This document shows, piece after piece, positions 45,501-56,449 of a stretch of DNA of 64,000 nt. The DNA is taken from NCBI GenBank assembly GCA_028023455.1, contig JAQFVV010000031.1, positions 10,594,093 to 10,658,092 of the forward strand. The letters are read 5' to 3'. Source of the DNA: Epiperipatus broadwayi (taxonomy: Eukaryota; Onychophora; Udeonychophora; Euonychophora; Peripatidae). Numbering within the stretch: position 1 is the first letter of the stretch; every line of letters starts with the position of its first letter. Position numbers and translations under genes: made by a program. Under the pieces are notes generated by a model, which ran no database searches, had not been told where the DNA came from, and was given only the letters and a program-made list of their open reading frames with translations.

Positions 45501-48000
45501 TCGACTGATTGGATGTAATTTAAAAAAAAAAAACACTTGTGAGGAAAGATGGTTAATATAAGCCATTGTGAATTTATGATTTTTTAATATGAATTAAGTC
45601 ATTGTTTTGAAATAATTTCTGTAACATTTTTTATAAAATGTTTTAGAATTTATAATTATTGACTCCTAAGCCAAGACAATTTTGTGCATACATTTTAATT
45701 ATCTTACACATACAGGCATAATGTTGTGAAATAATTCTTGTTAATACTAAAAAAAAAAAAGTAATCCTTTGGATTCAGTGAACAGAAAATGGCTTATCAT
45801 TGAATAATATATATAAACAAATAAACCAATGGAAATAATGAGTGAATTAACAAGTTTTCCTTAGTTATCTATTCTCTTGTTTTCTTTAGAGGGGAAACTG
45901 ACTATAATTTGGCTTATTTTATTTGGGAACTGTGCGAAGTTTAGAAGTAAACATTTACATTCCATTATTATATTCCAGACTTAAGAATGTGTTATAAAGA
46001 AGTGCTGCGTAACCATTTTACACTTGTGATGACCATATTTAGACTAAAATTTTATGTGATCCATTATATATTGTTACCATCCTATTATATATAAGGAAAC
46101 TAATAATAAGTCGTTTTACCACATACAGACATATATATTCTACTTCAGTGCATAGATTTGATATAAGATCTTTGAAAAAAATGCATATTAACAAAACATG
46201 TATAATAATACTTGGTTCTTAGGAGATCTTTTAATTTGTAGCCATTATAAATTTTTCAGCCTGTTTTAGAAAATGTGTACATTCAAGAATGTAATATCTC
46301 ATATCAATGTTAGAAAGATACTAGCATAAAGAACAAAATTCTGAAATAAACAAGAGAAATGAGAGTATTATAAACGCAGTGTCATTATGATGAGCTGTTT
46401 ATATAAAGCAGATTGGAAGATAAAGAAAGAAGTGTTTAAACACAAAAGTGGTCAGACACAATAATAATGAGTTGAGTAGTTTTCATGTATTTTTCACTAG
46501 TGTTTAGGCTTTTATTTTTTCAATTAAAAATTTATTAACCAACATGACAACTTCTTGCAATTTTCACGATGCCCAATAATTTTTTCGTGACCCCTTGAGG
46601 GGTCATGATCCGTGGGGTGCGCATCGCTGTTGTAGACGAATCCCATAATTGTTATGCGAAGTTTATCCTTCAATTCGTGTACGTTATCAGTGTGTAATAA
46701 TAAAATACATAAAATTTTAATTCGGGTTGGCTTCACTATAAGTAACATATATAAACTTCTAATTCGTAAATGAATGTAAAGATAGATCAAAATAACTGTA
46801 TAATTCTTTACTTAAGAGGTTGGTCAAAAATATTATGACCAGAAGTGAGAGGTTTAGCTAGGGCTGGTCTTTATCTCCCGAATATATTATTCGCCCACAG
46901 AGTATCCAAATATCTAAAAAGATGGGGAAAATATATTCATATATACATGTAATATGTTAATTGGTATTGTAAAAAGATAATAAATTATTTTAAATACACT
47001 ATTTTAAACCGATGCCCCATAAAAATTTTCTTAATTATTTAACCATTACCTTCAGCATTTGTAATCAGCATGGACTTAATTTTATATTCTTAATTCCCAT
47101 AATAAATTACTGAAATCACTATTATAAAAAGAAGAAAAAAGTTGATTTTTCAAAGTAATGTATGATTAATGCAGACAGAGTAAATCAATTACTCTTTAGG
47201 GAAGTCTAAATTGGAAATTAAAAAAAAGAAGAAAACTTCCACCAAGAGCGAGTTTCACTAATTATCTTTCTTGGTCTTGGTAGGAAAGCTTTCGTTTTAA
47301 ACTTTTAATCTCCAAAAATCAATTGTTATATATAGATACATTTAAAAAGGAAAAAGTTAACATTTATATGACTTGAAAAAAAAAAAAAAAAGAAAGAATG
47401 CGTATTTTAAGATTATATTTCAATAATAAAAAAAAATAATAAATGTGTGTTATGAATACAAAAAAACAAACTCATTAAAGTAAATTGTAATATGTAGATT
47501 TTGGTCAACTTATTGCATGGAAGTAGACGCGGACAGCCTATCGATGCCATACAAACGCATTACAAAAGTTTTATTTAACGATATCCCGTAAAATTTTAAA
47601 ACTAGAATAGAAAGATGACAAAACATCAATATTTTTTTCAACTTGCTGAATGTGAACTATGAACAACGTAAGATTTTCTAAAAATATGTTTTATGATGAT
47701 GATGGGAATGGTTTTCATCAATAAGACAGACTCTAGTTACATTATGAAGATTACCTCAATGATATTCTAAAAAAAGCGCAGTATTGATAATTTTCAGCAG
47801 GAAGATGAGGGAGAAAATAAAAAACATCAGGAAGCTACAATTCGGTGCAGTGTTGAAGTATTTCAGAAAACACTTTTCTGCAAAAAGAGTTACAGCAGAA
47901 AAATATCACATAAATAAAATAATGTGTCAGCTTGTTCTATATGTTGACTTATTTGTAATTCTCAAATTGGTGTATATATCACTGCAAAGCTCATCCCTAG
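45500..48000. other. Mostly AT-rich; a G+C-richer island at 46.55-46.75 kb
   Basis: The island contains 'gtgaccccttgaggggtca' (an inverted repeat) followed by 'ggggtgcgcatcgctgttgt'. It resembles the end region of some hAT-type DNA transposons in general style, but no 8-bp target duplication or transposase was found. The open frame across it (minus, 46,524-46,790) has no recognised domain. The rest shows nothing. Confidence 0.35.
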
Positions 48001-48004
48001 TGCG

Positions 48005-48070
48005 CCACTGCTTCTGCTACTATTTCTACTACTATTACTCTCACCACTGCTACTACTATTAGTAGTAGTT
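48005..48070. repeat. Imperfect (CTA)n trinucleotide tract
   Basis: Runs of 'ctactattactact'-type sequence. A second such tract lies at 48,575-48,685. Confidence 0.85.
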
Positions 48071-48084
48071 TTAAATAAACTATT

Positions 48085-48330
48085 TGAGAGGATTGAAGCC
48101 AGTTTATTAAAATGAGTAGATTTGCTATCTTAATATAAACAAAGCACTGATTACATAAATGTGTGGGAGATAATGATCCAGACCTACTGGTGAGTGCTGG
48201 TTTAGCATGAAATACATGTATTGGAGATCGTTCATCTTTTTCACATGTCATGTGTATCGGTTATATTGGATAAAATGGATAACTGTAGAGAGCTTGAAAG
48301 TCTGGGCTCAATTCCCCTTTAATAACAATG
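48085..48330 (+). repeat. Modular repeat, subfamily A (3' half)
   Basis: Starts inside the body ('gattgaagccagtttattaa'), then 'gctatcttaatataaac', 'gtgctggtttagcatgaaat' and the tRNA-like module 'gagcttgaaagtctgggctc' to 'cccctttaat'. The left half is missing. Confidence 0.8.
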
Positions 48331-48435
48331 ATTATATTTATTTATAAATAGGATTAGATTCATTAATTATACTGGTGATGAAGAAATTGGGATATATCAT
48401 ACAGACATAAGAAATAATTTATAATTTTAAAAAAG

Positions 48436-48437
<2 letters not shown>

Positions 48438-48493
<56 letters not shown>
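48438..48493. repeat. (TA)n microsatellite
   Basis: About 55 nt of uninterrupted TA. Confidence 0.95.
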
Positions 48494-48496
<3 letters not shown>

Positions 48497-48574
48497 CTTA
48501 ATCTATTACAGAATTCAGAGATTACAATGCTAATGGTAGTGATACTGAACTCTTATGTCACTACAAAAATATCA

Positions 48575-48685
48575 ATGGATACTACTACTTCTACTACTAC
48601 TGCTATTTCTAATACTATTGCTAATACTACTGCTGCTGCTACTATTATAAATGCTACTAATATTACTTTTGTTGTTGCTGCTTAG
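48575..48685. repeat. Imperfect (CTA/CTG)n tract
   Basis: Interrupted trinucleotide repeat, same type as at 48.0 kb. Confidence 0.85.
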
Positions 48686-49029
48686 ACTTTTTAGTTATTT
48701 TTTTCTTGGAGTTGGAATAGCTATACTCATTTTCAGTGGCTTCTGGTGATAATGATGAGATGACAAATAATAGTTAACTAGGTGCAGATCATGATCCAGT
48801 TATATCTTTCAACTGTAATGCACTATTGTCCAAGTTAGCTTTATCAGTATTTGGGTACTGAACAATATTTATATTTAGGGAGAGTCTCAAAGTTATGTTA
48901 ATATTAGTTAATAAAAAAATAGCAAATATTAACAATTATAATAAATATAATTCAAGATATTATTAAATATTTAAATTGAGGCCCATGAAAGTAAAATTTG
49001 GAATGTCTTCAAACATCGAAATAGAGTTT

Positions 49030-49848
49030 AACAATATTGAGTTATAAGCCAATAAACATCACATGACCACCTCCTCTTATGCTTGTGTATAACTTTTGTT
49101 AAAACAGGCACAACTCACTATATATAATGCCACACGCAGCAAGCTAGAGTAATCAATGGATGCCAGAAGGCTAGTGCATAAAATTCCCATCTAGTGCCTA
49201 CTCATCCAATATACCCAGACTAATTTCTGGCTTATGGCCTTCGTCAGTGAGGAGCCTTGGATCTGAGAGCACTACATCTAGATCTTAGGATCTAGTACAA
49301 CCCTCCAGCAACCACCTTTTATCACCATTTAACTAAAAAACTATGAGTCTTAAACTGAAAACACCGTAATCTTTTCAATCGAAGCCCGTTAGCTTATATA
49401 GTCATATGGGTCTAAACCACAAGCATAAGAGGAGATGGTCATGTGATGTTTATTGGCTTAAAACCAATCCTTCCTAATAGGATAGTGGTGGCTATGGTTA
49501 TTAAAGAACCAAAGACACCAAAAGTATGGTACTGAACTGGGTTCAGACCCATATGACTATATAAGCTAATGGGCTTGGATTGAAAATATCACTCATAGTT
49601 TTGTAGTTAAATGGAGATAAAAGGTGGTTGCTAGAGGGTTGCATTAGAGCCTAAGATCTAGATGCAGTGCTCTCAGATCCAAGGCTCCTCACTGACAAAG
49701 GCCATAAGCCAGAAACTAATCTGGGGATATTGAATGAGTAGGCACTAGATGGGGATTTTATGCACTAGTCTTCTGGCATCCATTGATTACTCTAGCTTGC
49801 TGTGTTTGGCAATATATATAGTGAGTTGTACCTGTTTTAATATTGATT
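49030..49848. repeat. Fold-back family D, long compound copy 7
   Basis: About 820 bp. Left half: outer extension at 49,045, arm 'aacaggcacaactcactata' at 49,103, family blocks, then inner segment to 'catatgggtctaaacc' at 49,429. Right half: inner segment complement from 49,535 ('ggttcagacccatatgacta'), family blocks, and closing arm 'tatatagtgagttgtacctg' at about 49,835. Between them, 49,430-49,473 is the complement of the outer extension ('agcataagaggagatggtca'). One fold-back end therefore lies in the middle of the other, suggesting two overlapping units rather than one. Confidence 0.85.
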
Positions 49849-49854
49849 AGAATG

Positions 49855-50245
49855 GAAAAGATTGAAACCTGTCCATTTAAGTTTGAAGATTTTCTATCTT
49901 AATATAAACCGAGCATTGATTATATATATGAGTGTGGATGATGATGATCTGATCTACTGATGAGTGCCAGTTCAACATGAAATCCTTATACTGGAGAGCA
50001 TTTATCTTTTTCGCATGGATGTGGTTGTTTGCATAGGATGGAGTAGATGACTAAAGGAAATTTGAAAGTCTGAGTTTATATCCCCTCTAATTGCATCTAC
50101 CTTAAAAGTATATATACTATACTTTTTTATATATGTCAAAGCGTAGACCGGGAAGCAAATCCGGGCCATCTGCTTGGAAGGTAGCTATGCTAACCACAAG
50201 GCCACCAATGCTTGACTACACTTGTATTTAAATATTAAATGTTTA
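49855..50245 (+). repeat. Modular repeat, subfamily A, interrupted by a SINE
   Basis: Body from 'gaaacctgtccatttaagtt' through 'gagtgccagttcaacatgaa', then the tRNA-like module (about 50,030-50,095), then 'gcatctaccttaaaagtata'. SINE copy 7 sits at 50,134-50,216, after which the repeat resumes as 'cacttgtatttaaatatt'. Confidence 0.85.
50134..50216 (-). mobile_element. tRNA-like SINE copy 7 (nested)
   Basis: Plus strand 'tgtcaaagcgtagaccggga' to 'ggccaccaatgcttgac'. T6 just left fits a short A-tail. Flanking 'actatactt' (50,116-50,124) and 'actacactt' (50,215-50,223) are an 8-of-9 direct repeat. In uninterrupted copies (53.38 kb) that sequence occurs once, which supports it as the target duplication. 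Confidence 0.88.
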
Positions 50246-50564
50246 GTCAAAGAAAGCAGTATAAACTGAGCATGAATCTAGAAATAGAAAAATTATGAAA
50301 GATGCGTTGCAACACAAATATATTCAGTAGATTTTATAATTATTTATGTTTACTTTCAGATCATTAATAAAATAATAATGAAGTTTTACATATATGTCTC
50401 ATGGTGTAGTAGTGGTCGCCTTTCCGAGCTAACACTTCTATGAGTTCGTTGCATTTGAAAATTTTTCAGATACCCAGAAATACAAAACTTGGCATTATTT
50501 TTCATGATCTAACTCATAGTATTAACCAGCTTCATCCAATTATAAAGTTATAAATAAAAATCTA

Positions 50565-51660
50565 TTTAATCAGTGTTATGAGATAGTGTGGAGAGTGGTG
50601 GGTCATGTGAAAGTCTGTGCTCATATACCCTATATATTACATATGTAGACACAGGTATATAATAAGCCTGTGTGTTCCAGTTATTACATAGTAGAGATGT
50701 CTGCCCATCTTTTGTATATGTGTTAAATGGATTATGTCCTGTACATAGGGGTCAGATTGACCTTAGGTCAACATAGGTGTGACATGAAATCGGCCTCAGG
50801 GTGGCCTTTGATCATTTCCATCATCAGATTTTCAATTGGATGGACAGTTGAAGAGTTGGAGTGTGGAGTAGATTGAAGCCTGTCCATTAAAGTGTGAGGA
50901 TTGGCTATCTTAATATATATCTGAGCACTTATAGCATATACGTGTAGAGATGGTAATCTGGACCAACTGATGATTGCTGGTTTAGCATGAAATACGGATA
51001 TTGGTGATTATTAATCTTTTCAACATATATGTGTTCAAGTGTATCAGTGTTATGATATAGTGTGGAGAGTGGTGGGTCATGTGAAAGTCTGTGCTCATAT
51101 TGAAACAAATATTACTGTCCTTCTATCTGTTTGACCTTTATGTCTCCATATACACATCTATGCTGGTTTTGAACACTCTTTAGTACAAGTGTATATGTAT
51201 AGACTCAGTGTTATATGCCTTTACACAGTATATTATTAAATGTCAGTTCATACTCCAATTTCTTAATGAGTTTAGATGCTATATGTGTATGTCTAGTATT
51301 TAATATTAATAGAGTGTCAAGTGTTATATATATCACTTATTTAGTTAGGTTAGTAATGACCTTAAGTCTCGTGTTTCTCCCTGTTCTATGTCGGCACGCG
51401 GTTAAATGAGAACTGAGTGTAGCCCCAGGAATGTCACTCATAAGGTGTTAAATTTGGAGTACTGGCAGATGAGTTGGAGTTTGGTCGGATTACAGGTCTC
51501 AACCACCTCACTACGGTCAGCTTTGGTATATTTTGCTTGGGTTCTGAATTTTGTTGCATGAGTGTACAAATCTGACTGTTACAATATACCCTATATATTA
51601 CATATTTAGACACAGGTATATAATAAGCCTGTGTGTTTCAGTTATTAATCAGTATTTGTA
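50565..51660 (+). repeat. Modular repeat, subfamily B, with LTR inserted
   Basis: The tRNA-like-derived module 'agtgtggagagtggtgggtc' occurs at 50,586 and again at 51,059, so one full period is about 473 bp. After 'gtgctcatat' at 51,100 an LTR-like element intervenes. The repeat resumes at 51,588 with 'accctatatattacatattt'. The body blocks match subfamily A in order but not in detail. Confidence 0.85.
51101..51583 (+). mobile_element. Probable solo LTR
   Basis: 483 bp with ends TGAAAC...GTTACA (TG...CA). It sits between ATAT at 51,097-51,100 and ATAT at 51,584-51,587. The uninterrupted version 'ctcatataccctatat' at 50,621-50,636 shows the site before insertion. No internal gag/pol is present. 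A short frame at 51,215-51,409 has no known domain. The same 3' end occurs at 2830-3052. Orientation cannot be proved; it is given as the strand on which TG is at the left. Confidence 0.7.
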
Positions 51661-51879
51661 GGGTAAAATAGAAATCGAACTTTCAAAAACTTATTCGTAA
51701 AACAGAAATTGTCAACTGTGATGAGAAATATTGAGGAGATGTCTTTGCTATGGATGTTATTAAAACAATAGCAAGCAATATTGAACCTCTGTCTAGCCAT
51801 ATTATATTTTTGCAAAAATAGTCTCCTATTTACTTTTATAAATAGAAAAATCGATAAAACGTAACAAAAGTAATCAACT

Positions 51880-52285
51880 TTTTATATAGGGCATATGAGC
51901 ACAGACTTTCACACGACTCACCACTCTCCACACTATCTCATAACACCGATACACTTGAACACATATATGTTGAAAAAATAAATAATCACCATTATACATA
52001 TTTCATGCTAAACCAGAAATCATCAGTTGGTCCAGATTACCATCTCTACACATATATGCTATAAGTGCCCAGATATATATTAAGATAGCCAGACCTCATA
52101 CTTTAATGGACAGGCTTCAACCTACTCCACACTCCAACTCTTCAACCGCATCAGTATCGTGTTATGAGATAGTGTTGAGAGTGGTGGATCGTGTGTAAGT
52201 CTATGCTCATATGCCCTATATATTACATATATAGACACAGGTATATAATAAGTCTGTGTTTCAGTTATTAAACAACTTTTTAATA
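51880..52285. repeat. Modular repeat, subfamily B, head-to-head pair
   Basis: 51,885-52,150 is a minus-strand copy ('gggcatatgagcacagactt' to 'ccaactcttcaacc'). It is followed directly by a plus-strand piece of the module at 52,155-52,275 ('gttatgagatagtgttgaga' to 'gtctgtgtttcagttatt'). Confidence 0.8.
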
Positions 52286-52940
52286 AACAACGCACTGAAA
52301 TATCGATAAAAAATGTCTACAGCACTTATATAAATGTGTGTTAGTTTGTGTGTATAATTTTATTTATTACTAATCTACGACAGAATACAATCCTCTAAAA
52401 TACCTTTTTATTTTTTATTTTATAATCCTATTATAAATGCTTTTTGTCTTTTGGCTTCTATTAAAAACGTCATCTCTTTTTGATATGTGCCAAGTTTATT
52501 TCTATTTAAGACTTTAATTCTGACAATAAAATACCCAGCGCCAGTTTAGCCTCAATTTATTTATATGTTTGTCTGTCTCTATGTATTATTATCAATATAT
52601 TTATTTTAAAGTAACCATTTAGCGTCCTTAAGCTAGGCCCCTCCCCCCCTTTTTTTTAATAATTTCAAAAAGATTTCTCAGGATAAAAAAAAGCAAATGT
52701 TTGTAAACAGAAAACTGCTTGTTTTTTTCCTGAAGATTATCTTAATCTTATCTACTTTAATGATAAATTATTAATCAATTGAATAGTTGAAATGTTGCAG
52801 AAATAATGATTATAAAATTTTTTATTAAAGTTTAGGATGTAGCCGTAAATAATGCTAAAATTAATTAACTGAGGGCTGACAACAATATCATATTCACATC
52901 ATTAATGATCCAGTGACGTCTAGTTACAAGTTTTTTTTTT
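52285..52940. other. AT-rich stretch without recognisable genes
   Basis: Nothing recognised apart from homopolymer runs (C6-T8 near 52,643). Confidence 0.45.
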
Positions 52941-53037
52941 TTAAGTGTCATAGCATCGGCCGGGACGCGAACCCGCAACCCGGGCAATTGCCTGCTAGTG
53001 CAAGGCAGTCGCGCTGATCTCTCGACCAAGTTATCAC
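52931..53037 (-). mobile_element. tRNA-like SINE copy 8
   Basis: T12 at 52,931-52,942 is the A-tail of a minus-strand insertion. The body on minus ends 'ccgatgctatgacac' and holds B-box-like 'gggttcgcgtcc', the closest to a canonical Pol III B box among the nine copies. An enlarged variable region is present. The 5' end is degraded ('gataacttggtcgagagatc'). Confidence 0.85.
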
Positions 53038-53274
53038 ACTTTCTTTGAAATAGAATGCGTGACGTACATAATATTTTTGCAAATATAATCATGTTATATA
53101 ATGAAAAGAATTAACAATTTTTATTCAATATTTTTTCTATTTCGTTTATTGTTTATTTTTTTAAAAATATTACAAGATTATTATTATTACGTTTTTAAGT
53201 GTTTCGTGTTTAACCAATGTGGATATAAAATAATTTTGGAAAAAATTACAATTTATATATCTAATATTTGAATG

Positions 53275-53840
53275 TAAGTATAGTGTATATACTTAAGTAG
53301 ATGTAATTAGAGAGAATTTGAACGCAGACTTTCAAACGCCATTTAATCATACAATCCATCATCTAGCTTAAGTATATACACTATACTTGTATCCAAATAT
53401 TACAGATTCAGCCTGAATTTTGGCCATCCCTCTTTTGTGTATTTAAAAGGACATATTGAGGTCCTACATATGAGGAGTCAGTGTGACTTAAGATCAACAT
53501 GGGTATGACAGTAATATTGGCATCAGCAAGGACTTTGAGAATTCCATCATCAGACTTTTAATGGTACGGATGACTAAAGTGTTGGAGAGTGGAGATGCTT
53601 GAACATGTCCATTAAAATTTGAAGTTTTGCTATCTTAAGATAAACCGACACTGATTACATATATGTGAGGGATGATTATCCAGACCAACTGATGAGTGCT
53701 GGGTCAACATAAAATATATATACTGGAGATTATTTATCTTCTTCACGTGTGTGTGGTCATGTGTAGCGGTTATATAAGATTGACTTAATGACAAAAGGAA
53801 GCTTGAAAGTCTGTGCTCAAATCCCCTCTAATTTATATAT
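53275..53840 (+). repeat. Modular repeat, subfamily A, most complete copy
   Basis: Opens with a 28-bp inverted pair: 'aagtatagtgtatatactta' at 53,276 and 'taagtatatacactatactt' near 53,374. This brackets an inverted tRNA-like module ('tttgaacgcagactttcaaa'). The complete body follows: 'ttcagcctgaattttggcca', 'gtgacttaagatcaacatgg', 'ccatcatcagacttttaatg', 'gctatcttaagataaac' and 'gtgctgggtcaacataaaat'. A plus-oriented tRNA-like module comes last ('agcttgaaagtctgtgctca', to about 53,830). The element thus has tRNA-like modules in opposite orientation at its two ends. Confidence 0.85.
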
Positions 53841-55120
53841 CTATTATTCATTTTTGTTTATTAATATTTAAAAATAAAAAATTTTAAATTTCATTTTAAA
53901 GTTTTAGTTTTTAAAAATTAGTTAACCCTTAAAGAGTAATGATTTGGACAGAAATGCACCATGAAAATTATTTCCCTTTTTTCAGATGTCTTTATTTATG
54001 TGTTAATCTGTACGTGATTGAAATTTAAGTTTTGAATATATTTTTGATATTGCACATGGGAAGGGGGTGGAGCTAAATTCATGATACTGCATAGTTCTAT
54101 TGTTATATTATCTTCTAATTAGGTATAAAGTTTATATCTGGATTAAAAATGATGTGATAATCTCGAGCCTAATAAACGGTTAATAATAAACATTAATATA
54201 TTTACGTAAAGTTGATGTTATTAAATTTGTGAAATGCTAGAAATATGGAACTTGTAAATTGTAGCAATATTTTATTTTCAATATTTCTGCAGTTGGTATA
54301 ATATTATTCTCTATTTCACTTTTGTCTTGTGGGCTGCACGTATCAATGTTACATATAAATGAATTAGGTTATAAATGCAATACTTATAGGCTGAAAATTT
54401 TAACCCATAGAAAATAATGGAAAACTAAAGGGATATAAGTTTTGATTTCCAGCACAATCCACTTTAAATCACTAGTATCTATGACTTTATCCTCAAACCC
54501 AATGCTTTATTTTTATTGTATTTAACATTCGTGATTATCGCATCCAAAATTTCACTTACAATTATCTGTTTGAAGGATTTGGTTTTTTTATTATAATATA
54601 TAAATGAACAAAATATTGTATTTATAAAAATAGTAATTGAATAAAGATATGATGAAACAGTCTTTATATAATCTTCTATTGAATAAAAGCATCTCTAATA
54701 ATCTCCATTAAAGAAATGAGAAAAAAATAAGACAATAGTCATAGAGCATAATAATTGCAGGTAATGAAGATTTGTGGTTCTCCATTTTTCTTTATAATTA
54801 AAAATTTCTGGATACTCATTGTTGGGGCTAACTTAAAAATATTTTAATAAAATTAATAGCGATGGTCAATTGCTTAGAAAGTCCTAGCATGCCACTAATT
54901 GCTTCAATATAAACATTTCTTCAAAATTCTACTTTTTATTTTTTGCTTTTATTTGTTATCCATCAACTTAAATAAGAATTCATTTAAGAACTTCAGTTTG
55001 TGTCAAGGTTTCTACTCACATAAAGCAAAAAATAAATCAATTTTTATGCAAATTTTTTGTAATCGCTATGTTATGAATAATTTTAAATTACATAAAAAAT
55101 TTCGCAGTGAAATTTTGATC
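53840..55120. other. AT-rich stretch without recognisable genes
   Basis: An 81-codon plus frame (54,899-55,144) is rich in Phe/Lys/Asn/Ile and has no recognised motif. Confidence 0.4.
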
Positions 55121-55124
55121 TTCA

Positions 55125-55210
55125 TTACTTATGATTATTTGTGATTGCTAAATATTTAATAAGTAAGTGCTATTTAATTAATTAAGTAAATTTAACTTTC
55201 AAAGATGTAA
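55125..55210. repeat. Left member of an inverted pair flanking the RTE element
   Basis: 'gattgctaaatatttaataa' and 'taaatttaactttcaaagat' are found in reverse complement at 58,608-58,678. See the finding on this bracket. Confidence 0.8.
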
Positions 55211-55349
55211 AGAATCACTTTTAATGAAGTTGTAAATTATAACTCCACTTTCTATATTAATATCGATTTATTTAACTGACAAAAGATGACTATCTTTAAA
55301 GCATAAATAGTTCAGTGGTAGCTAGAAGGTAATAAATAATGTATGGGAA

Positions 55350-56420
55350 GATTGCAAGAATTGGAAGAACCATCTTATATTAAATGGGACTGGACATTGT
55401 GAAGTTAGAAGAAAAGGTCAAGAGACAATTGATTTAAAAAGTGGACATGTATTCTACTACAAAGATTCAATATTGGAAGTACAAGTGGAGTAGGATTCAT
55501 TATAAATAGAAAATGAAAGAACAACATTGTGGAGATTGATGATGTATCAGATAAAGTGGCAAGATTAGTTATTCAACTTAATAGCAGATACCACAGGTAG
55601 ATAATTCAGGTTTATGCTCTAATAAACATCACATGATCATCATTTCTTATGCTTGCTTATAACTGTTTTCAAAACAGGTAAAACTCTCTATACATATTCC
55701 ACTCATTGCAAGCCAGAGTAATCAATGGATGCCAGAAGGCTTGTGCATAAAATTCCCATCATCACAAGCCAGAAACTAGTCTGGGGATATTGGATGAGTA
55801 GACAATAGATGGGGATTTTGCACACAAGCCTTCTGGAAACCATTGATTACTCTGGGTTGCAATGAGTGCAATACATATAGAGAGTTTTGCCTGTTTATGC
55901 CCCAACAAGTTCTCATAATATTGAAATAGTAGAATATTGTTAGATGGATATACACAAGGCTTTTGATCAGACTAAACAATATTTTAAAATTGTTATGGGA
56001 GACTTTAATGCAGACTTGGTAAACAAATGAAAGATAAAAATACTCTAGGTAATTTTGGTTATGGTAATAGAAATGAGAGAGGACACAGGTTTGTAGAGTT
56101 TGCAAAAAAATTAAAACTTTATATTATGAATTCATTTTATGAGAAAAATATTAAATGGAAATGGACATAGAAGCATCCAAATGTAAGGTGCAACATAAAT
56201 GGATTTTATTTTGATTAACAGAAAATACATATTTCAAGATTGTAATGTTTTTAATAAATTCAACATAGGAAGTGACCATCGGTTAATAAGATGTAAGATA
56301 CATGTTAATGCAAAACTAGAGAGACAAAAATTATTAAGAAAAACAATATTTACAGTTGATTTTCCTAATCTTCAGAAACATTCTAATGAATTTAAATTTG
56401 AACTTGCAAATCAGTTTTAA
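55350..56420 (+). pseudogene. RTE endonuclease remnant
   Basis: Pieces in alternating frames: 'YIKWDW' and 'KSGHVFYYKDS'-like (about 55,377-55,470); 'SGVGFIINRK' (55,486); 'DDVSDKVARLVIQLNSRYHR' (about 55,540-55,596); 'IIQVYA' before and 'VYAPTSSHN' after the fold-back insertion; 'VMGDFNADL' with GDFNA at 55,998-56,012; 'NERGHRFVEFAKK' (about 56,075); then the frame 56,199-56,420 with 'MDFILINRK' and the catalytic 'GSDHRLIRC' (SDHR 56,271-56,282). All key EEP blocks remain legible. Confidence 0.88.
55621..55892. repeat. Fold-back family D, copy 8, inserted in the RTE element
   Basis: Left extension 'aataaacatcacatgatcat' at 55,622; arm 'acaggtaaaactctctatac' at 55,674; closing arm 'tatagagagttttgcctg' ends near 55,892. 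The right outer extension is absent. Flanks 'tttatgctc' (left) and 'tttatgccc' (right) match the single 'VYAPT' codons expected in the RTE, so they look like a 9-bp target duplication. Confidence 0.88.
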
Positions 56421-56449
56421 GTATTAGTAGATTTTGAATACGATTCAGA

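Noticed and set aside
46550-46700. hAT transposon end
   Set aside because: The 'gtgacccc...ggggtca' hairpin and G-rich context are suggestive, but no matching second end, target duplication or transposase was found.
48597-48685. Repetitive array considered as CRISPR
   Set aside because: It is an interrupted trinucleotide tract without spacers of fixed length, in animal DNA.
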